Assembly: GCA_020284085.1 (NCBI GenBank)
Contig: JACEVL010005070.1
Location: 1,313,501-1,377,500 of the forward strand
Reading direction: 5' to 3'
Length of the DNA stretch: 64,000 nucleotides
Origin: Aporrectodea caliginosa
Lineage: Eukaryota; Annelida; Clitellata; Crassiclitellata; Lumbricidae
The notes under the pieces are model-generated. The model saw only the letters and a program-made list of their open reading frames with translations. It made no database searches and had not been told where the DNA came from. Below, piece after piece: positions 26,171-37,145 of the stretch (positions are counted from its first letter, which is position 1; every line of letters begins with the position of its first letter). Both the position numbers and the translations under genes were made by a program.

Positions 26171-26470
26171 CGGGCGGGTCTGGTTTTAAGGGGTGCCGAA
26201 CGCCTGGGAGATGTTCCCGGAACACAACCAGGAGGGGCGCGATGAGGTTCGCCCCAGATCTATGACTAAATTCGCTACTGAGCATTAGGCTAGTATAGTA
26301 AATTGTTAGTAAGCAGTCTGAAAGCTAGTATTTAATAAATGTTTTGAACAGAATCCTGTCGCATATTTTAAGCTTCAGTTAAGCGTGATTAAACTTGTCG
26401 ACATTTTATCTTTCATGTTTTTCCAGGGGGGTCACGCGACCCCCCTTGACCTATGCTGCGGGCGCCCATG

Positions 26471-26753
26471 CACGTGACAAAGGGAGATAGAGGGAGCAGT
26501 GACGTAGCAAACAAAAAGAGAGATAGCGAATGACTAAGAGAAAAAGAAAGAGCAGTGACGTAACAAACAAGAAGAAGATAGCACGTGACTAAGAGAAAAA
26601 GAGAAAGCAGTGACGTAACTAAAAAGAAGAGAGATAGCACGTGACTAAGAGAGACAGAGAGAGCAGTGAAGTAACAAACAAGAAGAGTGATAGCACGTGA
26701 CTATGAGAAAAATAGAGAGCAGTGACGTAAAAAACATAGAGATAGCGGGTGAT

Positions 26754-26824
<71 letters not shown>

Positions 26825-27010
26825 GAGAGAGAGAAGTGACGTAACAAAAAAAAGAGCAGACAGACAGACAGAGAGAGCAGTGACGTAGCAGACATAAAGA
26901 TAGGTATCGTGTAACTAAGAGAGATAGAGAGCACAATGACGTAACAAGCCAAAGAGAGAAAGATGGTGACAAAGAGAGGGAGAGAGAGCAGTGACAAACG
27001 GAAGAAGAGA
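26471..27010 (+). repeat. Approximately 56-bp tandem array, block 3
   Basis: Last part of the TGACGTAA/CACGTGAC array. It has a (GA)n expansion at 26756-26834, and the units degrade toward 27010. Confidence 0.9.
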
Positions 27011-27419
27011 TACGGTGTCGGTTACGGTTTTTGTCTGAGTTATTATATAATATATAATAGGCCTAGCAGTAGAAGTCGAGCTCAGTGATAGCGTACGTAA
27101 TTGCGTATAGTCATCTCCTGAGGTGTAGTTTCTATAAGCTTATCCGGTGATTGTGTGACCTTCAGTGCATAAAAACCATTCGGCTGATTGACTAGCTAGG
27201 CGCGAAATGCTCATCATGGCATTGGGTGGAGTTTGGTAGCGATCAGATCTTTAATTAAGCCATGTATTTAAATCCAACTATTTAATAAAGAAATTAGAGA
27301 TTAGGAGACTGGAGAAATGGTTTCATCACATGAAAATTGGAATTTACAATGGAATTTCTATTTTCATTTGTTAATTATATGAGATCAATTATTCGATTAA
27401 TTAATTGAGCAAGCAGATA
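27011..27419. other. Non-coding stretch, nothing recognised
   Basis: AT-rich, no gene. TAGGCCTA at about 27058. Confidence 0.5.
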
Positions 27420-27935
27420 TCTTCGCGAACTCTTCACCATCCAGCCAACCCGCTCTACCCGATTATCCTCCGGTCTCATTCTTTCTCGACCCCGGTCACT
27501 ACTCATCTCAAGTTCTCCAACTGAGCCAAATTCAGCAATGCACCACGTTTTTGGGACGATCTTCTCTCTGAATTCAGCAAATTTTCAGTTCCTCTACCAA
27601 CTTTGCCAATTACCCACCATCTTCTGCCTCATGCTCCTGAGCTCCTCTATCCATCACCCCTCGGGCTTTCCACTCAAGACTGAAAGTCTCATCCCTTCAG
27701 AAATTCATACCCCGACTCATTTGAGCCTCCACCTCCCAACTTTCGACCTAAACAAACACCGTCTTAAGACCTACTCTATCCCCTCTGAGGCTCTGACCTC
27801 TTGGCAACCACACTCGGACTTCCTTCTGACCACCCTCTGACTCGACGTAGCGCTGGTGAATAAGCTGGTGCCCTGAACTTGGCTTTCGAGTGGCGCTTTC
27901 GAAGTTTGGAAATTACGATTACGATTATAACCAGT
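27420..27935 (+). pseudogene. CR1/L2-like LINE 3' fragment (subfamily shared with 13.1 kb)
   Basis: This plus-strand segment aligns by eye with the minus strand of 13137-13661 over the degenerate reverse-transcriptase C-terminus. The equivalent of LWNELP is decayed to FWDDLLSEF. It ends in GAGTGGCGCTTTCGAAGTTT followed by a GATTACGATTACGATT tail. No intact frame spans it. Confidence 0.7.
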
Positions 27936-29409
27936 ATTATAAGGAATGAAAAAATTTAGTTAGGGTTCGGAGCTATTTTTGAGATTCTGGACTAACCTGA
28001 AACGATGCCGTGAACTGCATGTGATTGGTTGAGTTGAAATCTAAGTGGAAGTGTCGTCTGCGAAGTTTGCCGCCTCTACGTCAGAATGCATGAATAGCTT
28101 CCGTAGGGTGATGACTATCTGAGGCAAAGGACGTCGTACGGGGACAGGTTCATCTCTCCACATCTGGTCGCTCGACAATATAGCCTACGTAAATTTAGTT
28201 CGAAGGTGCGATCAGAAACACTATAGGAATCGTGCACGTGTAAGGGTTGTTAGTTGAATCACTTCATCGATTTTGAGTTGCGAACGATGAGAACTGTAAG
28301 GAAATACATCGAACGGAACGATTTCGATGACCTGGGTTGACGTTTAACGTATAAGCCAGAATTGTTTGCAAACTGGGGTCAGTCGATTAACCAAAGTAAC
28401 ATAAGATCAAACTCTAGGGATCCTAAGAGAACCGTTACAACCTGCCAACATATGCACACACAGAGGCCATATGCGATACTCATTTTCCCACATTATAGGC
28501 CCCGTATAGAACCCTCATGGATCCCAGCTAATACTCATCAATATGCATGGCATTATATGCTAACGGTGTTTGGTCATTATCTGAGAGTCTTTGGAGTCCC
28601 TGTAGGACCTACAGCTATATTTCTCTTTCGCCGGTTTTTCTGAGTGCTATGGTGTTCGGACGATCGCTAATTATTATCATTTTTATTTGTCGAGTATCGC
28701 GCGCTCTATGTATTTTGCCCATTAATAAGGGGTTTCACGTTATTATAACTGGACAAAGAGCCTACACGCCAAGCTTTATTTAATTGGAAAGACCATAATG
28801 AGACTCCTTGGCTAAGTGCCGACTGTTCTTCTGCAGTGAAGCGCTGCGAACAATTATAATGTATGAGTCTTGAGTAGGAAGTCCTTCACTTGCAATTGTT
28901 CAGGGCCATCGATTGATGCTTGCCATGGTCATTACATAGTGGCGCTTAGTCCTAAATGTTTAATAATAAAAATAATATTCGAGGGACTCCTTAATTATTG
29001 GTGTTAGGGTATACGCTGTGTAAGTTTGTTGTGCTCCTCGTCGCTCAATCCTCTTCTTCCACGCTTTCGAAATATGAGTGGATTGGAAAGTATAGGAAGA
29101 ATTGCAGAGAGCTGTAAACTATAGACCTATAGCCTATATATACACATGAAATTGTACCTTGTGTTTTTGTTCCTCAATTTCTTAAAAGCTTTAAACAGCG
29201 AATCTGTAATTTAAAGTGTCACCGGTGACCATCTATAGGCCCAGTATGGCTTAAAGAACGGGATTGTAGCCTAATATTGTCACATTATTGTGTTACTTAT
29301 AGCTGTTAGGCCTATGTCGGGAAATGAGATTAGAAAATAACCTATAGTAATCGATACATATTTAGGAGGTAAAAAATCGCAAAAGTTAATGCACACATAC
29401 CCACGCACA
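27936..29409. other. Non-coding stretch, nothing recognised
   Basis: Overlapping frames at 28362-28783 have no recognised domain. TAGGCCTA at about 29303. Confidence 0.5.
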
Positions 29410-29794
29410 AATTTTAAGTAGGTCAGTGAGTACCCTAAGCTTATCAAATTTTAGACTCATCTTAATAACATTTCAAGGATTCTTGAACGTCTTTCTTATA
29501 CGGATCGAGAAACACATTATTTCATCTTCTAATTTCAGTCCTTACCAATCGGTTTACTCTGAGGACCACGCTACTGAAATTGCTCTCTCCTTGAGCTGGA
29601 CTGCATCGATCTTCTCATCTGTTGATAAACGAAAGGTTTGATAAAGTAAACGTATGCCTCGACCTTATATATATTATAGTGCTGATTACCTTTTCAAGGG
29701 GTCTCTACAAGTGGGTGTTGGTACTGCATGCTCGGTCGATTCTTCTTTCTGCACTGCTGGTGTTTCACAGCGATCTATTCTCGGTCCTCTGTAA

Positions 29795-30172
<378 letters not shown>

Positions 30173-30611
30173 CTTCATTTCACCAATCAGCCGCATAGGC
30201 AATCACTTTGGAGTCCAGTTACAGCAGTATGCCTATGATGCTCAGCTTTACATTGCTCTACCAACGGATCCGTTTGGCAAAGCAATACTTGAAGAGTGCC
30301 TCGAAAGATCTCCTCAATGCATGCATGGTTCTTCTTCAATGGTCTTGCTGTAAACGCTGATAAGTCTGAGGCAATCATGTTTGGCTCAGGCCAATGACTG
30401 CACTCTTTCCCTTCTCATTCCAGTGTTTTCAGTTTGCTGGCACTGTTGTTCTGCTATCAAAAAGTTACTGTCAAAACATTTGGGATGACTCTGGACAATA
30501 ATCTCATATTCCAATCCCACACAACGAACCTTTGTTAATCTTAATCTTCATCTTAGTTCTATCATATCAGAGCAATACGTCGCATCAGGTCTGCTCTTAT
30601 CAAGGAAATGT

Positions 30612-30850
30612 ATGTATGTATGATGTATGTATGAGCACTTCTTATAGCGCCCCTTCAAGATTTCTACTCAGAGGCGCTCCCGACTACAGCGCGGACACTG
30701 AATCGGAGTTTCACGCCGAAGCGCATGAGCAATTGCGAGTGAAGGACTTGCCCAACTAGGGTCCCTATGCGGCGGCGTCAGGGTGGATTCGAACCCGAAA
30801 CCCTCGGGCTGCAAGGCACCGAACATACCCCTACACCACCGCGCCCCACA
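30612..30850 (-). mobile_element. tRNA-derived SINE with LINE-like 3' tail
   Basis: On the minus strand it starts GTGGGGCGCGGTGGTGTAGG. It has A box TGGTGTAGGGG (complement at 30828-30838) and B box GGTTCGAATCC (complement at 30785-30795). A central segment GGGCAAGTCCTTCACTCGCA follows. The 3' tail has AGCGCCTC...GGGGCGCTATAAGAAG and ends in a CATACATACAT-type repeat. The flanking GAAATGT at 30605-30611 and 30851-30857 is the target-site duplication. Removing the SINE rejoins the LINE sequence smoothly. Confidence 0.88.
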
Positions 30851-30960
30851 GAAATGTCACAGACAGTGTATACGTAGTCTGCTCTCTTCTCTGCTCTCGC
30901 CTCGAGTCCAGGGGCTTCTATCCCTATACAGGGCGGGCGCAAGTTGAGCCCAGTGAAAAA

Positions 30961-31240
30961 CTGGGGGGGAAAGTGTTTGTTTTCAATTTTTATCACACTT
31001 TCTGCAAGTTACAGAGTCTTCACTCACAGTTCTGTGAAAGACCCACTTTTCTTGTATAAATATTATTAGTGTGAACCGGTTACACCCTCCGACTAAGTCC
31101 CTGGATTTTGTTAACACACTGTAAGCTTACTTAATGTGTTATGGCATTCTCGCACTTAATCGAGCAACATTATCGGCTGCATAGTTGTGACAAAAATAAA
31201 CATTTAGGCTACATTGGTTTCAACTTAAAAATATGCGGTA
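30961..31240. other. Non-coding stretch, nothing recognised
   Basis: No feature supported. Confidence 0.5.
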
Positions 31241-31760
31241 TCCGGACATTTCCCCCCGGACATTCACCCCCCCCCCACCCGCCGGACATTTCCCTCGAAC
31301 AGTAAGTACCCAGCCTAACTGTACCTTTGCTTGAACCTTATGATCAGTTTCGCATTGTGAGCAACTCTCCTCTCCATGCCATAATGCATTAATGCTCGAA
31401 AGAAGTTGAGTAAGTTCTTACTTACATTGATGAATTTGTTGCATTTCGGTGATTTCGGTGTATCATTGTCCATGATAACTGTCATTAACCCAACTTCTAT
31501 TGAAGCAAAGACCTTCTTTCATCAATCTAATTTCTATTTAAGCAAAGACTTTCTTTCATAAATCCAACTTTTATTTAAGCATAGAATTTGTTTCATGAAT
31601 CCAGCTTCTATTTAAGGAAAAGAATTTTTTCATTAATCCAACTTCTATTAAAGTAAAGAATTTCTTTCATCAATCCAACTTCTATTAAAGTAAAGAATTA
31701 TTTTCATCAGTCCATCTTCGGAGGGAAACGTCCGGGGGTAAATGTCCGGGGGGAATGTCC
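31241..31760. mobile_element. Inverted-repeat element with GGACATTTCCCCCC ends
   Basis: The left end has TCCGGACATTTCCCCCCGGA followed by CATTCACCCCC and GGACATTTCCCTC. The right end carries the inverted equivalents (GAGGGAAACGTCC, GGGGGTAAATGTCC, GGGGGGAATGTCC). TA flanks both sides (31239-31240 and 31761-31762), compatible with a TA duplication. Inside are a segment duplicated at 31.98 kb and a tandem array of about 41 bp. It has no coding capacity. Confidence 0.65.
31495..31715 (+). repeat. Approximately 41-bp tandem repeat (five to six copies)
   Basis: The units carry AACTTCTATTTAAGCAAAGA then TTTCTTTCATCAATCC, diverged from each other. Inverted, degenerate copies lie at 32276-32365 (ATGGAAGCTGGATTGATGAA, AGAAGTTGGATCGATGA). 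Confidence 0.8.
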
Positions 31761-31978
31761 TAGACCTAAAATATGCTTTCACTTAAGTATTTCATTAACT
31801 AAAAATACTATGCCGCGTGAAAAAACCAAATATAGGCCCTAAATATCGAGGTTGCGAGTTGGCATGCGGCAACATTCAAATGGACAAATCCGACAAATGG
31901 ACAGAACACTGTCAAAAGTATCACGCCTTCAAGTTTACCCGGTTAACAACTTAATTAGCGGTACCGTGGCGTACTGTA

Positions 31979-32370
31979 CGTACCCAATTAACTGTAACCT
32001 TTGCTTGAACCTTATGATCAGTTTCGCATTGTGAGCAACTCTCCTCTCCATGCCATAATGCATTAATGCTCGAAAGAAGTTGAGTAAGTTCTTACTTATT
32101 GATGAATTTGTTGCATTTCGGTGATTGTGAATGCGAGATTTTAATCTACTTAATTCACACTGGTTGACTCGCATGGTTAAACACTGAACAACTTTACCAG
32201 TAGTCCTCCATTTTAGGTGCTTTAACTAGGCTATTTTGCATTGGTATTCGTTGTTTATGGTGAATTTAAACTGGAAGATGGATTGATGAAAATAATTGTT
32301 TGCCTAAATGGAAGCTGGATTGATGAAAGAAATCTTCCCATATATATAGAAGTTGGATCGATGATATTTA
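31979..32370. repeat. Second copy of the 31306-31457 segment, plus inverted 41-bp units
   Basis: About 150 bp at 31979-32126 is nearly identical to 31306-31457 in the same orientation; both have CTTATGATCAGTTTCGCATT and CCATGCCATAATGCATTAAT. Downstream lie inverted relatives of the 41-bp unit. The second copy lies outside the inverted-repeat termini of the neighbouring element, so the two copies are a local rearrangement or two related elements. Confidence 0.75.
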
Positions 32371-32714
32371 TAATTACAGACACATTTATCTAATCAGAAA
32401 TTAGCTAAAACTCACGTCGGCGATATGGGATCTGGGAGAGAGGGAAGGCCCCGCTCGGGAGGGGGAAGGGGAGGTATTGAGCCCGGTTCTTTAGGGGGGA
32501 TAGAAGCCACTGCTCGAGTCAACTCTGTTTTTGCAGGCATATATCAGATCTTGAAGTCAACAGGCTTCAACGCATCGAAAATTCTATGGCTCGTGCAGTG
32601 ACGTAACTAGGACTTTTCATTTGAGGGGAGGGGGGCTTTAAGCATTGAGCATGGCGATTGGCGAGTGTGGTAGCACGAGCCTATATAGTGGGAAGGGGGC
32701 TTGATTCATTTGGG
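32371..32714. other. Non-coding stretch with one hAT-like left end
   Basis: CAGTGACGTAACTAGGACTT at about 32598 resembles a common hAT left end (CAGTGGCGTAACTAGG). No right end or duplication could be matched to it. Confidence 0.35.
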
Positions 32715-32722
32715 GTGGAGGC

Positions 32723-33269
32723 CAGTGTGATTCTCGTTAACGATAACGATAACGAAAATGTTCGTTAACGAAAATAAAATGATTTCGTTAACGATAACTA
32801 TAACTATAACTAAAAATATCATTAACTATAACTATAACTATAACGAAAATAACTATAACTAAAATTCATCTTTATTTTCGTTAATACAAAGAATAAAAAT
32901 AGGAAGTGCAATATGGACAATTCGACATAAATGAGAACGAAAAAATGCGATATTTTAATTATGCAATTTGTCAGTTTCTTTGGAAACTCGTGTATTCATG
33001 AAGCTGAATGCACCCATGTTTCAAAGGCTTTCAAAGCTCTGAGCAAATTGTGAAACAGCGTGTTAATACGCACAATGTTGCTTATAGCCTTAATTATTGT
33101 AACTAAGTAGCAACTAAAATTAACTAAAATAAAAATCCATTAACTATAACTATAACGATAACTAAAAAATAATACTAACTATAACTATAACTATAACTAA
33201 AATTTAAAAAACACTAACTATAACTGTAACTATAACTAAAATAAAATCTGTATACGGAGAATCACACTG
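32723..33269. mobile_element. hAT-type non-autonomous element with AACTAT repeats
   Basis: The ends are CAGTGTGATTCTCGTTAACG and, on the opposite strand, CAGTGTGATTCTCCGTATAC. The flanks GTGGAGGC (32715-32722) and GTGGGGGC (33270-33277) differ at one base. Both sub-terminal regions are filled with GATAAC/ATAACT hexamer repeats. The 547-bp element has no gene. Confidence 0.88.
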
Positions 33270-33277
33270 GTGGGGGC

Positions 33278-33935
33278 TCTAGCTTCGTTTGAAAATCAAT
33301 AAAACAAATAGAAAGTAAGTTCTTTTTCGTCTAAAATAAGTCTTAAAAGTCACGGGAAAAGGTAATGGAAAGTCATGGATTTTTGTTTTATTAATCTTGT
33401 GGCAACGCTGCTCTTGTGTTATAGGCCTAGGCGAAAAAGAAAAAAACAATTTTTGCGACTAATAGCTAGGCTATCCATTATTGTTTTGAATCAGTTCAAA
33501 CACAAAGTTTAAGATTTAATTCTCACTGGGATGCCAAATTATCATTCATAAAAATAAGAACTTCATTATTATAGAAGGTATCATCGAATTTGGCGGCCCC
33601 AGAATTTGGCGGCCCTGTGTGGTCGCACCGTCGCATAGGAATTAGGCCGTATACTGCCTGAGGTCGGCTCTGTCAAACGCAGTATAGTTCTTCTCGGTCA
33701 GAAAAAACATTGCACTTCGCGGACTTAGTGAAAGACACTGCAAATTTCGTGACACTTTTGAAATTTCGATCACAGACAGGCTAAATCATCGTAAGCTAAT
33801 GTCATCTGGTCCACGCAAAAAGTAGGCCCTACATAAGTCCGTTGATTCAAAATGAGCTGGTCCACCTGCGTGGCCAGCTCTCCTGCAACCGATATAATAA
33901 AGAATATGCTTACTTACTTACTTGCTTATTGCCAT
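33278..33935. other. Non-coding stretch, nothing recognised
   Basis: A short direct repeat GAATTTGGCGGCCC occurs twice near 33585-33615. TAGGCCTA at about 33422. Confidence 0.5.
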
Positions 33936-34055
33936 TATTAATACTAATACTAATACTAATACTAATACTAATAGGGCCTACTAATACTAATACTAATACT
34001 AATACAGTAATACTAATACTAATTATACTATTACTAATAATAATTAACAATAATA

Positions 34056-34147
<92 letters not shown>
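33936..34147. repeat. (ACTAAT)n and (TTA)n microsatellites
   Basis: ACTAAT hexamers lie at about 33940-34020 and a pure TTA tract at 34056-34147. Confidence 0.95.
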
Positions 34148-34284
34148 CACGTCTAAAGCAGAGCGTTTTATTAAAAGAGATTCAGAACTCTTTCGAGCGA
34201 TGCGATAATATCGTATTGACGGTATTTCCGTCCGCCTCATTGTTGATGACGTCGTCGTCATTGTCCACCCAAGATGTCTTGTGG

Positions 34285-36305
34285 TAGGGTCTGAAGATCC
34301 CCTGTGAAGAGGCGCTGAAAGATCTCGTCTGTGAAGAGGCGCTGCAAGATCTCGTCTGTGAAGAGGCGCTGAAAGATCTCGTCTGTGAAGAGGCGCTGCA
34401 AGATCTCGTCTGTGAAGAGGCGCTGAAAGATCTCGTCTGTGAAGAGGCGCTGGATGATGTCGCCTTCTAAAGGCACTGACAGACCTCGCCTATGAAGAGG
34501 CGCTGAAAGATCTCGCCTGCGAAGAGGCGCTGAAAGATCTCGCCTGTGAAGAGGCGCTGAAAGATCTCGTATGTGAAGAGGCGCTGAAAGATCTCGCCTG
34601 TGAAGAGGCGCTGAAAGATCTCGCCTGTGAAGAGGCGCTGAAAGATCTCGTCAGTGAAGAGGAGCTGGATGATGTCGCCTTTCTCAAGGCACTGACAGAC
34701 CTCGCCTACGAAGAGGCACTGAAAGATCTCATCTGTGAAGAGGCACTGAAAGATCCCCTCTATGAAAGAGGCGCTGAAAGATCTCGCCTGTGAAGAGGCG
34801 CTGAAAGATCTCGCCTATGAAGAGGCGCTGAAAGATCTCGTCTGTGAAGAGGCGCTGAAAGATCTCGCCTGTGAAGAGGAGCTGAAAGATCTCGCCTGTG
34901 AAGAGGCGTTAAAAAGATCTCGCCTGTGAAGAGGCGTTAAAGATTTCGCCTGTGAAGAGGCGCTGAAAGATCTCGTCTGTGAAGAGGCGTTAAAAGATCT
35001 CGCCTGTGAAGAGGCGTTAAAAGATCTCGCCTGTGAAGAGGCGTTAAAAGATCTCGACTGTGAAGAGGCGCTGAAAGATCTGGCCTGTTAAGAGGTGCTG
35101 GATGATGTCGCCTTTCTTAAGGCACTGACAGACCTCGCCTATGAAGAGGCGCTGAAAGATCTCGCGTATGAAGAGGCGCTGAAAGATCTCGTCTGTGTAG
35201 AGGCGCTGAAAGACATCGCCTGTGAAGAGGCGCTGGAAGATCTCGCCTATGAAGAGGCGTTAAAAGATCTCGCCTGTGAAGAGGCGTTAAAGATTCTCGC
35301 ATGTGAAGAGGCGCTGAAAGGTCTCGTCTGTGAAGAGGCGTTAACAGATCTCGCCTGTGAAGAGGCGTTAAAAGATCTCGCCTGTGAAGAGGCGTTAAAA
35401 GATCTCGACTGTGAAGAGGCGCTGAAAGATCTGGCCTGTTAAGAGGTGCTGGATGATGTCGCCTTTCTTAAGGCACTGACAGACCTCGCCTATGGAGAGG
35501 CGCTGAAAGATCTCGCCTATGAAGAGTCGCGGAAAGATCTCGCCTGTGAAGAGGCGCTGAAAGATCTCGTCTGTGAAGAGGCGCTTAAAGATCACGTCTG
35601 TGAAGAGGCGCTGAAATAATTATCTCGTCTGTAAAGAGGCGCTGAAAGATCTCGTCTGTGAAGAGGCGCTGGAAAGATCTCGCCTGTGAAGAGGCGTTAA
35701 AAGATCTCGCCTGTGAAGAGGCGTTAAAAGATCTCGCCTGTGAAGAGGCGTTAAAAGATCTCGCCTGTGAAGAGGCGCTGAAAGATCTCGTCTGTGAAGA
35801 GGCGCTGCAAGATCTCGTCTGTGAAGAGGCGCTGAAAGATCTCGTCTGTGAAGAGGCGCTGAAATATCTCGTCTGTGAAGAGGCGCTGAAAGATCTCGTC
35901 TGTGAAGAGGCGCTGAAAGATCTCGTCTGTGAAGAGGCGCTGAAAGATCTCGTCTGTGAAGAGGCGTTAAAAGATCTCGCCTGTGAAGAGGCGTTAAAAG
36001 ATCTCGCCTGTGAAGAGGCGTTAAAAGATCTCGACTGTGAAGAGGCGCTGAAAGATCTGGCCTGTTAAGAGGTGCTGGATGATGTCGCCTTTCTTAAGGC
36101 ACTGACAGACCTCGCCTATGAAGAGGCGCTGAAAGATCTCGCCTATGAAGAGTCGCGGAAAGATCTCATCTGTGAAGAGGCGCTGAAAGATCTCGCCTGT
36201 GAAGAGGCGTTGAAAGATCTCGCCTGTGAAGAGGCGCTGAAAGATCTCGCCTGTGAAGAGGCGCTGAAAGATCTCGTCAGTGAAGAGGCGTTAAAAGTCT
36301 CGCCT
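34285..36305 (+). repeat. 27-bp satellite array with higher-order variants (about 75 copies)
   Basis: Tandem array of a 27-bp unit containing GAAGAGGCGCTGAAAGATCT then CGCCTGT or CGTCTGT. Almost every unit has a BglII-type AGATCT. A variant block, GTGCTGGATGATGTCGCCTT then CTTAAGGCACTGACAGACCT, recurs at about 34450, 34665, 35095, 35446 and 36070 and marks higher-order repeats. Because 27 is divisible by three, several frames on both strands stay open; the plus frame repeats EEALKDLAC. The frames are broken by recurring stops (TGTTAAGAGG at three variant blocks) and by one-base shifts, so I call it satellite DNA rather than a gene. Confidence 0.93.
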
Positions 36306-36586
36306 GAAAGATGCACTATAAGATATCTTTGTTCAATTTCAAGAACACTCTCATTTCCAGAGATTTTTTCATGCGATTTCTTCGTCCATCAGTTAAGATT
36401 CCACATACAAAAAAATTCTTTCCACAAAGGCCTGTAAGGCTGGAGCCGACAAAAGATCCTCTGCAATGGTGCAATTTCGCTGTACAAAGTTTGCCTTTCC
36501 TTCCCGGAAGCAAGAGGATTCCTAGTATCATTATCCCTAATTATGTCTGCCAAATAACGATCCATCTGAGTTGTTACACAGTCTTG

Positions 36587-36589
<3 letters not shown>
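36306..36589. other. Non-coding stretch, nothing recognised
   Basis: Short sequence between satellite and CTG repeat. No coding support is seen. Confidence 0.45.

Positions 36590-36659
<70 letters not shown>
36590..36659. repeat. (CTG)n / (CAG)n microsatellite, about 23 copies
   Basis: Uninterrupted CTG repeat. The three frames read poly-Ala, poly-Leu and, on the other strand, poly-Ser or poly-Gln. No flanking exon evidence. Confidence 0.95.
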
Positions 36660-36662
<3 letters not shown>

Positions 36663-36869
36663 AATGTTGATGTTGTTTGTGACTTTAGTTTCAAGTTGAG
36701 AAATTTAAATTTCTGCAGTGCAGGTGAAACTGCTTTGATGTTTACAAGTAATCTCCTATTTTCGGGACCTACAGCGACGCTGGCATATCTGCTGCATTGT
36801 TAGACTTACGTTTCACCCGTTGCTTCATCTCAATTTAATGGCCACAAGAAGTAAAATGATTTTACTTCT

Positions 36870-37032
36870 GAAAATAATTCCTATAATTTCATTCATAATT
36901 TTAGTTCTGCAAATAATTCATAATTTAATTCCTAATTTCGTTTTTGAAGCCAAAATAATTCCTACTTTTACTTCTAATTTTCGTTAATGAAATCCTTTAT
37001 TTTTACTTCTAATTTTAGTTTTCGTTAACGAA
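36870..37032. mobile_element. Right end of a hAT-like MITE
   Basis: AT-rich repeats (ACTTCTAATTTTAGTT, AATTCCTAATTTCG) end in TTTCGTTAACGAAAATATCA then CTGG. This resembles the terminal region of the element at 32723-33269. The left end was not located. The element may have inserted in the 27-bp satellite, since a satellite remnant follows directly. Confidence 0.5.
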
Positions 37033-37036
37033 AATA

Positions 37037-37145
37037 TCACTGGTGAAGAGGCGCTTAAAGATCACGTCTGTGAAGAAGCGCTGAAAGATCTCGCCTGTGA
37101 AGAGGCTCTGGCTGATGTCGCCTTTCTTAGGCACTGACAGGCCTC
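37037..37145 (+). repeat. Detached remnant of the 27-bp satellite
   Basis: Three to four diverged units (GAAGAAGCGCTGAAAGATCT) followed by the variant block CTGATGTCGCCTTTCTTAGG. It lies about 730 bp from the main array. Confidence 0.9.

Larger units (their letters stand above)
24710..26470. mobile_element. 8-bp-TSD DNA transposon inserted at a CACGTGAC motif of the array
   Basis: The terminal inverted repeats are CATGGGCGCCCGCAG at both ends, followed by a sub-terminal GGGGGGTC motif in inverted orientation. The flanks are a perfect 8-bp duplication, CACGTGAC (24702-24709 and 26471-26478), which is part of the array unit, so the pre-insertion site can be read directly. The 1761-bp body carries no transposase of its own. 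It contains a LINE fragment, a SINE/LINE tail and a 26-bp inverted repeat. Superfamily is hAT or another 8-bp-TSD group such as P or Zisupton. Confidence 0.88.

Noticed and set aside
35095..36437. Nonapeptide-repeat frames (EEALKDLAC) as a repeat-protein gene
   Set aside because: Frames are open on both strands because the unit is 27 bp, and they are cut by recurring stops and frameshifts. Kept as a finding to test but not called as CDS.
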